Source of the DNA: Acidimangrovimonas pyrenivorans
Lineage (GTDB): Bacteria > Pseudomonadota > Alphaproteobacteria > Rhodobacterales > Rhodobacteraceae
Assembly: GCF_042643245.1 (NCBI RefSeq)
Contig: NZ_JBHRSK010000004.1
Coordinates: 806,001-870,000 of the forward strand
Direction: 5' to 3'
DNA: 64,000 nt
Shown: piece by piece, positions 36,151 to 43,434 of the stretch
Layout: every line of letters starts with the position of its first letter
Position numbering within the stretch: position 1 is the stretch's first letter
The notes under the pieces: generated by a model
Seen by the model: the letters and a program-made list of their open reading frames with translations, nothing else
Database searches by the model: none
Told to the model about the DNA's origin: nothing
Made by a program: the position numbers and the translations under genes

Positions 36151-37394
36151 CAGTGCGCCACCCCCGCCGCGACGCTCTCGTCGATGAAGCGGCCTTCCTT
36201 GAAGCGATCCAGCCCGAACTCGGCGGCGAGCGGCGAATGGCCCTTGGCCATCAGCTCGGCCATCGCCCAGCCCGAGCCGGGGATCGCCTTGAAGCCGCCG
36301 GTGCCCCAGCCGCAGTTGATGAAGCAGTTGCCCAGCGGCGTCTTCGAGAGGATCGGCGAGCGGTCGCCGGTCATGTCGACGATCCCGCCCCATTGCCGCA
36401 GCATCTTCAGCCGCGAGATCATCGGGAAGGTCTCGACCAGCGCCCGCAGCGTCTCCTCGATATGGTGGAACGATCCGCGCTGGGTGAAGTTGTTGAAGCC
36501 GTCGGTGCCGCCGCCGATCACCATCTCGCCCTTGTCGGACTGGCTCATGTAGCCGTGCACGGTATTGGCCATGACGACGACGTCCATGCAGGGCTTGACC
36601 GGCTCCGAGACCAGCGCCTGCAGCGCCACCGCCTCGATCGGCAGCCGGAAGCCCGCCATCTCGGCCAATTGCCCGGAATGGCCGGCGACGACGATGCCCA
36701 TCTTCTTGGCGCCGATGAAGCCCCTGGTGGTCTCGACCCCGGTGACCTGGCCGTTCTCGGAACGCACGCCGGTCACTTCGCATTTCTGGATGATGTCCAT
36801 GCCCATGTCGGAACAGGCGCGGGCATAGCCCCAGGCGACGGCGTCGTGCCGGGCGGTGCCGCCGCGCGCCTGCCACAGTCCGCCGAGGACGGGATAGCGC
36901 GGGCCGTCGATATTGATGATCGGCACCAGTTCCTTGACCCGGGCCGGACCGATCCACTCGGTCGTCACCCCTTGCAGCGCGTTGGCATGGGCGGTGCGCT
37001 GGTAGCCGCGGACCTCGTGATGGGTCTGGGCCAGCATGATGACGCCGCGGGGCGAGAACATGACGTTGTAGTTCAGGTCCTGGCTCAGCGTTTCGTACAG
37101 GCTGCGCGCCTTCTCGTAGATCGCCGCCGACGGGTCCTGGAGGTAGTTCGAGCGGATGATGGTGGTGTTGCGGCCGGTATTGCCGCCGCCGAGCCAGCCC
37201 TTCTCGATCACCGCGACATTGGTGATGCCGTGGTTCTTGCCCAGGTAATAGGCGGTGGCGAGGCCGTGGCCGCCGGCGCCGACGATGACGACGTCGTAGG
37301 ACGATTTCGGCTGCGGCGAGCGCCAGGCCCGCTCCCAGCCCTGGTGGAAGCGCAGCGCCTCGCGGGCGATGGCAAAAGCGGAATAACGTTTCAT
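36150..37394 (-). CDS. soxB: Sarcosine oxidase beta subunit
   Basis: The product has 414 residues from the ATG at 37394 (MKRYSAFAIAREALRFHQGW). The FAD motif is DVVIVGAGGHGLATAYYLG near 34, and GRNTTIIRSNYL near 74 is diagnostic for SoxB. His183 in ARHDAVAWGY is the likely site of covalent FMN, by analogy with the Corynebacterium enzyme. The C-terminal segment INCGWGTGGFKAIPGSGW is typical. SoxB demethylates sarcosine and passes electrons to oxygen through FMN. It is the first gene of the operon; no glyA or folD accompanies it here. Confidence 0.94.
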   Translation of the reverse strand: MKRYSAFAIAREALRFHQGWERAWRSPQPKSSYDVVIVGAGGHGLATAYYLGKNHGITNVAVIEKGWLGGGNTGRNTTIIRSNYLQDPSAAIYEKARSLYETLSQDLNYNVMFSPRGVIMLAQTHHEVRGYQRTAHANALQGVTTEWIGPARVKELVPIINIDGPRYPVLGGLWQARGGTARHDAVAWGYARACSDMGMDIIQKCEVTGVRSENGQVTGVETTRGFIGAKKMGIVVAGHSGQLAEMAGFRLPIEAVALQALVSEPVKPCMDVVVMANTVHGYMSQSDKGEMVIGGGTDGFNNFTQRGSFHHIEETLRALVETFPMISRLKMLRQWGGIVDMTGDRSPILSKTPLGNCFINCGWGTGGFKAIPGSGWAMAELMAKGHSPLAAEFGLDRFKEGRFIDESVAAGVAH

Positions 37395-37643
37395 CGGCCC
37401 TCTCGAATCCCCGATCTGCGGCGGTGGCCCGCCCCTTGCCTTGTGAAGCGGCGGCGCCGCCCCTCCCCATCCGTCTGCGGCACTATCGGGAGAAATGCGA
37501 CATCGCCCCGATTGCTGTAGCACGCCGCCGCCGCTCGCGCGCCATCACGCGGCCGTGAGCCGCAGACCGCCCCCTGCGGCGGTTTGTGTCTTTTGTCATC
37601 GGCGATGAATCTTTACATGAGGTGCGAGCGGATGGGAGGATCA

Positions 37644-39200
37644 ATGGACTTCTTGGCGAATTGGGGCTTCTGGACCGCCGTCGGCGGGCTGACCGTGGCG
37701 GTGGCCGCGCTGATGATCCGGGCGCTGATCCGCGGCCGCGACCGCGGCACGCCGGCGGCGGCCTATGACCTGCAGGTCTATCGCGACCAGCTGCGAGAGG
37801 TCGACAAGGACGAGGCCCGCGGCGTGATCTCGGCCGAGGAGGCCAAGCGGCTGCGCACCGAGGTCTCGCGCCGGGTGCTCGAGGCCGACAAGGCGCTGCA
37901 GGCCGCCGACGGGGGCGCTCCCGCCCCGCGCGAGGCGACGATCGCCGTTGGCCTGGTGATCGCGGTGCTCTGCCTCGGCGCGGTCTGGCTCTACCTCCGC
38001 GTCGGCGCGCCGGGCTATCCCGACCTGCCGCTGGCCGAACGTCTGGCCCAGGCCGAGAAGGCGCGCGCCGACCGCCCGAGCCAGGCCACGATCGAGGCCG
38101 AGGTGGCCAAGAAATTCACCCCGCCCAAGGCCGATCCGAAATATGTCGCGCTGATCGAGAAACTGCGCCAGGCGGTGGCGAAGAAGCCCGACGACCTGAC
38201 CGGCCAGCAGCTGCTGGTCCAACACGAACAAAGACTGGGCAATTTCTCCGCCGCCTGGAAGGCGCAGCAGGCGATCAACCGCATCAAGGGCGACAAGGTC
38301 ACCGCCCAGGACTGGGCCATACAGGCCGACCTGATGGTGATCGCGGCAGACGGCTACGTCTCGCCCGAGACCGAGCAGGTGCTGAAGAAGGCGCTGCTGC
38401 TCGACCCCAAGAACAAGATCGCGCGGTTCTATACCGGGGAGATGCTGACCCAGACCGGGCGGCCCGATCTCGCCTTCCGGCTGTGGCAGCCTCTGATGGA
38501 GGAAGGTCCGCCCGATGCGCCCTGGGTCCAGATGATCCGGGCACAGATCGGCGAAATCGCGCGCGAGGCAGGCATCCGCTACAACCCGCCCGGCATGAAG
38601 GGGCCGAGCGCGGCCGACATGGCGGCGGCCCAGGACATGACGCCGGAAGAGCGCCAGCAGATGATCCGCGGCATGGTGCAGCAGCTTTCGGACCGGCTGA
38701 ATACCGAGGGCGGCAGCCCGCAGGAATGGGCCCGCCTGGTCGGCGCCTATGGCGTGCTGGGCGAGACCGACAAGCAGGCCGCCGCGCTGGAGAAGGCGCG
38801 CAAGGCACTGGCCGACAACCCGGATGCGCTGAAGATGGTCGAGCAGGCCGCCAAGGGCGGCGGCGCACCGATGATGGGCGGCGCGGGCGGCCAGGCCCCG
38901 GCGGCGCAGGCCCCGGCCCTGCCCGGCCCCACGGCCGAGGACATGCAGGCCGCCGGCAAGATGTCGGCCGCCGACCGCCAGCAGATGATCAAGGACATGG
39001 TCCAGCGCCTCGCCGACAAGCTTGCCAACGAGGGCGGCACGGCGCCGGAATGGGCGCGGCTGATCAACGCCTATGGCGTGCTCGGCAACACCGAGCGGGC
39101 CAAGGCGATCTGGGGCGAGGCCCGGACCCGCTTTGCCGGCCGCGACCAGGACCTGGCGCTGATCCGCGCCGCCGCCCAGAAGGCCGGCGTGGCCGAGTGA
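37644..39200 (+). CDS. ccmI: Cytochrome c biogenesis protein CcmI
   Basis: The product has 518 residues from the ATG at 37644, preceded by GGGAGGATCA. The N-terminus holds two membrane helices (about 5-22 and 93-113) around a cytoplasmic, leucine-zipper-like loop (YDLQVYRDQLREVDKDEARG) that is the CcmI hallmark. The periplasmic part carries TPR-like helices (LLVQHEQRLGNFSAAWKAQQ) and two repeated 60-residue modules (EERQQMIRGMVQQLSDRL and ADRQQMIKDMVQRLADKL). CcmI hands apocytochrome c to the haem-ligation complex CcmFH. The stop overlaps a possible GTG start of ruvX. Confidence 0.92.
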   Translation: MDFLANWGFWTAVGGLTVAVAALMIRALIRGRDRGTPAAAYDLQVYRDQLREVDKDEARGVISAEEAKRLRTEVSRRVLEADKALQAADGGAPAPREATIAVGLVIAVLCLGAVWLYLRVGAPGYPDLPLAERLAQAEKARADRPSQATIEAEVAKKFTPPKADPKYVALIEKLRQAVAKKPDDLTGQQLLVQHEQRLGNFSAAWKAQQAINRIKGDKVTAQDWAIQADLMVIAADGYVSPETEQVLKKALLLDPKNKIARFYTGEMLTQTGRPDLAFRLWQPLMEEGPPDAPWVQMIRAQIGEIAREAGIRYNPPGMKGPSAADMAAAQDMTPEERQQMIRGMVQQLSDRLNTEGGSPQEWARLVGAYGVLGETDKQAAALEKARKALADNPDALKMVEQAAKGGGAPMMGGAGGQAPAAQAPALPGPTAEDMQAAGKMSAADRQQMIKDMVQRLADKLANEGGTAPEWARLINAYGVLGNTERAKAIWGEARTRFAGRDQDLALIRAAAQKAGVAE

Positions 39201-39208
39201 ATGCACCG

Positions 39209-39676
39209 ATGAGCATCCTCGAGGAGATCGTCGATTTCGCCGCCGCCCTGCCGCCGCATCGCGCGCTGGCCGGGCTCGACTTCGGCGAGAAGACCATCGG
39301 CGTCGCCGTCTCCGACCGGCTGCGCAGCGTCGCCACGCCGCTCGAGACGATCCGGCGCAAGAAGTTCACCCTCGATGCCGAGGCGCTGCTGGCGATCGTC
39401 GAGGCGCGCGAGATCGGCGGCCTCGTCCTCGGCCTGCCGCGCAACATGGACGGGACCGAGGGTCCGCGCTGCCAGTCGACCCGCGCCTTCGCCCGCAACC
39501 TCAGCCGCCTGACCGATCTGCCGATCACCTTCTGGGACGAGCGGCTGTCGACGGTTGCGGCAGAAAGGGCACTGCTCGAGGCGGATACGTCGCGCAAACG
39601 TCGGAACGAGGTGATCGACCACGTCGCCGCGGGGTATATCCTGCAAGGGGCGCTGGATCGCCTGCGCAATCTGTAA
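39209..39676 (+). CDS. ruvX: Holliday junction resolvase-like protein RuvX (YqgF)
   Basis: The product has 155 residues from the ATG at 39209. A GTG at 39197, which overlaps the ccmI stop as GTGA, would add four residues and is an equally possible start. The RNase H-like fold shows GLDFGEKTIGVAVSDRLRSV near 25 with the first catalytic Asp, GLPRNMDGTEGPR near 79, and WDERLSTVAAERAL near 113. YqgF proteins take part in 16S rRNA 5' maturation and possibly in DNA repair. Confidence 0.92.
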   Translation: MSILEEIVDFAAALPPHRALAGLDFGEKTIGVAVSDRLRSVATPLETIRRKKFTLDAEALLAIVEAREIGGLVLGLPRNMDGTEGPRCQSTRAFARNLSRLTDLPITFWDERLSTVAAERALLEADTSRKRRNEVIDHVAAGYILQGALDRLRNL

Positions 39677-39699
39677 CCGGCCGAACCAAGGGGAAAGCG

Positions 39700-39927
39700 G
39701 TGAACGACGAGGTCTGGAAGCGCGACGAGATCGAAAGCCCCTGTGTGAAGATCTGCGTCATCCATCCCGAGGCGCGGCTTTGCGTCGGCTGCCACCGCAG
39801 CGTGGACGAGATCGCCGCCTGGTCACGGATGGCGCCCGAGACCCGGCGGCAGATCATGGCCGAACTGTCCGCCCGCGCGCCGTTGCTGGCCAAGCGCCGC
39901 GGCGGCCGCGCCGGCCGGCGGGGGTAG
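39700..39927 (+). CDS. DUF1289 domain protein
   Basis: The product has 75 residues with a GTG start at 39700 preceded by AAGGGGAAAGCG. The DUF1289 pattern is clear: SPCVKICVIHPEARLCVGC with Cys15, Cys19, Cys28 and Cys31, then HRSVDEIAAWSRMAPETRR. Four cysteines suggest a metal or Fe-S site. The function is unknown. It is 23 bases after ruvX in the same direction, so probably co-transcribed. Confidence 0.9.
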   Translation: MNDEVWKRDEIESPCVKICVIHPEARLCVGCHRSVDEIAAWSRMAPETRRQIMAELSARAPLLAKRRGGRAGRRG

Positions 39928-40129
39928 GGCTGTCCGGGGCGACCTCACCGGAGTAGCGCCCTGCGTTGCCCCCAGTTTGCGCAACAGAGGGCGGCGCAGA
40001 GCGTCTTGTTCCGGGCCGTTGGCGCATTTCTCGGATGGCAGGGAATTTTCGAGCCGCGCGAAAAGCGACAGGCCTCACCGCCCCTTCACGGCTCTGGCAT
40101 TTCCCCTCCGCCTCCCCCATATCCGATCC

Positions 40130-40831
40130 ATGATCCGCTTCACCCCCATCCTGCTCGCCCTGCTCTTCGCCTGGATCACCTGGCGCTTCTCGGCCTGGCA
40201 GACGGCGAAGGAGCTCGACGCCCGCTCGGTGCCGCTGGCCGATGCCGGGCTCAAGCGGCTGACCGACCGGATGGCCGAGGCGCTCGGCGTTTCCCGGATC
40301 GAGGTCAACCTCTACCGCATCGCCCCGGTCAACGGCCTTGCCGCCCCCGACGGGCGCATCTTCCTGACGCAAGGGTTCTACGACCGCTACCGCGCCGGCG
40401 AGGTCAGTGCCGAGGAACTGGCCAGCGTCATCGCGCATGAGCTGGGCCATGTCGCGCTGGGGCATTCGCGGCGGCGGATGATCGACTTCTCGGGCCAGAA
40501 CGCGATGCGGATGGCGCTGGGGATGATCCTGTCGCGGGTCCTGCCCGGCATCGGCATGTGGGTGGCGAACATGATCACCAGCCTGCTGGCCGCCCGGCTC
40601 AGCCGCCAGGACGAATACGAGGCCGACGCCTATGCCGCGGCGCTGCTGACCAAGGCCGGGATCGGCACCGCGCCGCAGAAATCCCTGTTCCACAAGCTTG
40701 AGGCCCTGACCGGCGCGGCGCACGGCACCGTCCCCGCCTGGCTGATGAGCCATCCGCAAACCCACGAGCGGATCGCCGCGATCGAGAAGATGGAAGCGCG
40801 CTGGGCGGCGGTGGAGCGCGGCAGCGATTGA
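40130..40831 (+). CDS. M48-family zinc metalloprotease
   Basis: The product has 233 residues from the ATG at 40130. One N-terminal membrane helix (about 5-20) anchors it, with a second hydrophobic region near 128-158. The zinc motif is HELGH (His103, Glu104, His107) in IAHELGHVALGHSRRR, and the third ligand is the Glu of EYEADAYAAALL near 163-168. It resembles HtpX/BepA-type quality-control proteases but is shorter. The periplasmic or cytoplasmic side cannot be fixed from sequence. Confidence 0.88.
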   Translation: MIRFTPILLALLFAWITWRFSAWQTAKELDARSVPLADAGLKRLTDRMAEALGVSRIEVNLYRIAPVNGLAAPDGRIFLTQGFYDRYRAGEVSAEELASVIAHELGHVALGHSRRRMIDFSGQNAMRMALGMILSRVLPGIGMWVANMITSLLAARLSRQDEYEADAYAAALLTKAGIGTAPQKSLFHKLEALTGAAHGTVPAWLMSHPQTHERIAAIEKMEARWAAVERGSD

Positions 40832-40850
40832 TCTGCGAAACCTGAGAGAA

Positions 40851-40980
40851 GGGCGGCGCCCGACCCTGGGTGGGCGCTTGCGACGGTCCCGTCTGGCAGT
40901 TGCGTTGCGGCCCTCCGAACGGCCGAGCCCATTGGCCGGCCTCGGCATGCGCCCTCCCGGGGGAGGGTCGGGCGCCGCCC
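40851..40980. repeat. Intergenic inverted-repeat element, type II, copy 2
   Basis: GGGCGGCGCCCGACCCT (40851-40867) pairs perfectly with AGGGTCGGGCGCCGCCC (40964-40980), with a 96-base interior. Internal blocks GGGTGGGCGCTTGCGACGG, CTCCGAACGGCC and GCGCCCTCCCG match those of the element at 25655-25813 in order. The pairing can be extended past a 5-base bulge. It fills the gap between the M48 and PIN genes. Confidence 0.8.
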
Positions 40981-41018
40981 GGCGTTGCCACCGGGCGAGA
41001 CAGCCGCACAGGCGTCCC

Positions 41019-41558
41019 CTACCCCAGCGCCTTGCCCAGCCGCGGCAGCTTGGCCCGCTTGAGCAGCCGGCGCATCGGCTGGGCCTCGCCCGAGAGCCGC
41101 TCGGCCTCGACCCGCACCTCTTCCGCCGCCGCGGCCACCGCCTCGGGCGCGTCCTGCCACAGCCCGATCAGGAACTGGTCGGGGTCGAGCCGCTCGAGGC
41201 CTTCCTCGGCCAGGTCGCGGCGCGGGAAATCGACGGCGTTGAAGGTCACCAGCACATCGGCGCTGCCGGCGATGGCGGCGGCGAGGACGTGGATGTCGTT
41301 CGGATCGGGCAGCCACAGCCGCGCCTCGATGCCCGGCGTCGGCGCCACCGCCGCCCTGGGCCAGGCCGCGCGCAACAGTGCGATCTCGCCCCGCGCGATC
41401 TCTTCCGCCCCGGGCCCGAGCTTGACCGCGGCCCGCGCCCATTCCTCGAGGATGCGGTCGGACCACAGCGGCTCGTAGAGGCCGCGCCGCGCCACCGCCA
41501 GCAGCACCTCGCGCAGCACGGTCGGGTAGAGGACGCAGGCGTCGAGCAATGCCTTCAC
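41019..41558 (-). CDS. PIN-domain protein (RSP_2648-like)
   Basis: The product has 179 residues with the PIN nuclease fold: Asp6 in MKALLDACVLYP, glutamates in SDRILEEWARA near 36, and the C-terminal acidic pair in LPDPNDIHVLAAAI and FNAVDFPR. I recall this family as restricted mainly to Rhodobacter relatives under the locus-style name RSP_2648. No small antitoxin gene is adjacent, unlike VapC toxins. Its ATG overlaps the rlmI stop (ATGA), so it is translated with an rRNA methyltransferase, which fits an RNA-related role; this is inference. Confidence 0.85.
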   Translation of the reverse strand: MKALLDACVLYPTVLREVLLAVARRGLYEPLWSDRILEEWARAAVKLGPGAEEIARGEIALLRAAWPRAAVAPTPGIEARLWLPDPNDIHVLAAAIAGSADVLVTFNAVDFPRRDLAEEGLERLDPDQFLIGLWQDAPEAVAAAAEEVRVEAERLSGEAQPMRRLLKRAKLPRLGKALG

Positions 41559-42787
41559 GGCATCATCCGGTAGAACAGCGCCTTGAGGTAGCCGGATTCG
41601 GCCAGCTGCGGCAGCAGCGGGTGGTCGGGGCCGGCAAAGCCGGTATGGAGGATCTGGCCGCGCCGCCCGCCGCGGCCGATGCCGCGCGACGAGGCGTTGC
41701 GGAAGCTGCTCAGGTCGGCGGCATGCGAGCAGGAGCAGAGCCCGAGATAGCCGCCCGGCGCCACCAGCGGCGCCGCCAGCCGCGCCACCCGCTCGTAGGC
41801 GCGCAACCCCGCCTCGAGCGCCGGTTTCGCCGGCGCGAAGGCCGGCGGGTCGCAGACGACGAGGTCGAATTGCGCCCCTTCCTCGGCCAGCGCCTCCATC
41901 ACCGCGAAAGCGTCGCCCTGCCTTGTCGAGAACCGCCCGGCGACCCCGCCGGCCTCGGCTCCCCTGGTCGCCAGATCCAGCGCCGGGGCCGAGCTGTCGA
42001 CGGCCAGCGCGCTCTCGGCGCCGCCGGCCAGCGCGGCGAGGGAGAAGCCGCCGACATGGCTGAACACGTCGAGCACCCGCGCCCCCTTGGCCAACCGCTG
42101 GGCGAAGGCGTGGTTCGGCCGCTGGTCGAAGAACAGCCCGGTCTTCTGCCCGCCCAGGACGTCGGCCATGTAGGTGGCGCCGTTCATCGTCACCGGCACC
42201 GGCCCGTCGACCGCGCCCTGCAGCACCACGGTCTCCTCCGGCAGCCCCTCGAGCCCGCGCGCCCGGCCGGTGCCGTTCTTGATCACGGTCGTCACCCCGG
42301 TCACCTCGACCAGCGCCGCCGCCAGCGGGGCGAGCAGCGCCTCGGCCCAGGCGGCATTGGGCTGGATCACCGCAACCTTGCCGAAGCGGTCGATGACGAC
42401 GCCGGGCAACCCGTCGGCCTCGGCATGGACCAGCCGGTAGAACGGCGCCTCGAACAGGCGCGTCCTCAGCGCCAGCGCGTGGCGCAGCCGGGCCGCGAAC
42501 CAGGCCTGGTCGACCTCGGCGCCGCTGTCGCGGTCGAGCATCCGGCAGATGATCTTGGAATTGGGATTGACCGTCACCAGCCCCAGCGGCCGGCGCTCGC
42601 TATCCTCGAGCCGCGCCAGCACGCCGGGCGCCAGCGCCCGCGTCCGCCGGTCGGTGACCAGCTCGTCGGCATAGACCCAGGGAAAGCCGTGGCGGATCGC
42701 CCGCGCCTCGGCCTTGGGCCGCAGGCGGACGGTCGGGCGGGAAGCGGAGCGGTCGGAGTCGGGGCTGGGCGCGGAGGGCTGTGTCAT
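41555..42787 (-). CDS. rlmI: Class I SAM-dependent 23S rRNA (cytosine) methyltransferase, RlmI-like
   Basis: The product has 410 residues. An N-terminal PUA-like domain (VRLRPKAEARAIRHGFPWVY) is followed by an EEHEE-type domain and the methyltransferase core. The core shows VLDVFSHVGGFSLAALAGGA near 238 and the DPPAFAPAK motif near 313. The RlmI segment YMADVLGGQKTGLFFDQRPN is nearly canonical. RlmI makes m5C1962 in 23S rRNA. The frame ends SGYLKALFYRMMP, as usual for the family. The gene is coupled to the downstream PIN gene. Confidence 0.9.
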   Translation of the reverse strand: MTQPSAPSPDSDRSASRPTVRLRPKAEARAIRHGFPWVYADELVTDRRTRALAPGVLARLEDSERRPLGLVTVNPNSKIICRMLDRDSGAEVDQAWFAARLRHALALRTRLFEAPFYRLVHAEADGLPGVVIDRFGKVAVIQPNAAWAEALLAPLAAALVEVTGVTTVIKNGTGRARGLEGLPEETVVLQGAVDGPVPVTMNGATYMADVLGGQKTGLFFDQRPNHAFAQRLAKGARVLDVFSHVGGFSLAALAGGAESALAVDSSAPALDLATRGAEAGGVAGRFSTRQGDAFAVMEALAEEGAQFDLVVCDPPAFAPAKPALEAGLRAYERVARLAAPLVAPGGYLGLCSCSHAADLSSFRNASSRGIGRGGRRGQILHTGFAGPDHPLLPQLAESGYLKALFYRMMP

Positions 42788-42885
42788 GGCCCTCTCCTAC
42801 TGCAGCTTCGCCACGGCGGGAAGAGGCCGCGCACGCTACTCGCCCCTCCCGAAAACGAAAGGCTCGAAACGAAAGGCTCAAAAAC

Positions 42886-42918
42886 GAGACACTCCCGGGA
42901 AGGCCCCGGGAGTGTCTC
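42886..42918 (-). terminator. Strong intrinsic terminator after the 52-residue gene
   Basis: GAGACACTCCCGGG (42886-42899) and CCCGGGAGTGTCTC (42905-42918) form a perfect 14-bp stem with a 5-base loop. On the minus strand it is followed at once by GTTTTTGAGCC, a T tract. It ends the small gene at 42962-43120. Confidence 0.9.
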
Positions 42919-42961
42919 CGTCGCGTCCGTCTTTGCCTTTCCTTGCGGCGGCTGCCCGCAC

Positions 42962-43120
42962 TCAGGCGTTCTGCGGCAGGCCGGCACCGCGGCGGGTGTG
43001 GCTGGCGACCCAGGCGATCATCGCGCGGACACCGCCGGCGACGGCCTCGGCCCGCATCCGGCGCGCCTCGCGCTCGATGGCGGCGAGATCGATTTCGGCG
43101 AAGGTTTCGGGCGTGTTCAT
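42962..43120 (-). CDS. Small 52-residue protein (RSP_7527-like)
   Basis: The frame encodes MNTPETFAEIDLAAIEREAR, then RMRAEAVAGGVRAMIAWVAS and a short tail ending LPQNA: 52 residues, too short for usual gene calls. AAAGGAAAG precedes the ATG, and a strong terminator follows the stop. The IDLAAIEREARRMRAEA pattern recalls the small RSP_7527-type proteins of Rhodobacteraceae, which are related to DUF1127-like helical peptides. Function is unknown, perhaps an RNA-linked or regulatory small protein. It is divergent from edd. Confidence 0.75.
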   Translation of the reverse strand: MNTPETFAEIDLAAIEREARRMRAEAVAGGVRAMIAWVASHTRRGAGLPQNA

Positions 43121-43373
43121 GGCGTCTTTCCTTTCCATGTCTCAATGCTCCGTCCCTGCGACCCAAAATAGGTAAGCATCACTGACATGACCACTTCGAA
43201 TGCCGTAATGCCGCTATGCAGCATTCGCATGGGTTGTCACCCCGGCGCATAGCGATTGCGCAACCCGGCCGCCGCGGCGCCGAAAAACCCGGCCGCGCCG
43301 GTCTGTCCCGATCCCCGCTTCCCCGCCGGAGATATGGTGCTATCTTGTCCCGCATCCCGGCCGGATTTGAATT

Positions 43374-43385
43374 GTTAGCGCTAAC
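43374..43385. promoter_or_regulatory. LacI-family (CceR-like) operator upstream of edd
   Basis: GTTAGCGCTAAC is a perfect 12-bp palindrome 49 bases ahead of the edd start codon. Its centre, GCGC flanked by TTA/TAA, is typical of LacI-family operators. In Rhodobacter sphaeroides the LacI-type regulator CceR controls Entner-Doudoroff and gluconeogenic genes through a similar palindrome. A near-identical site, GTTAGCGCCAAC, lies at 60349 before the aldolase gene. Confidence 0.75.
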
Positions 43386-43434
43386 GGTCTGTGCTAAGCG
43401 CGGGTCCGAGCCCCAATTACCCCGGAGAGCCGCC

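Noticed and set aside
36153..37520. Plus-strand open frame of 455 codons opposite soxB
   Set aside because: Antisense to soxB; composition is typical of a shadow frame.
37395..37643. Riboswitch or structured leader between soxB and ccmI
   Set aside because: No conserved glycine or other riboswitch core could be recognised in these 249 bases; only the ccmI ribosome site is clear.
41019..41558. Toxin-antitoxin module
   Set aside because: The PIN protein has no adjacent small antitoxin gene and is coupled to rlmI instead.
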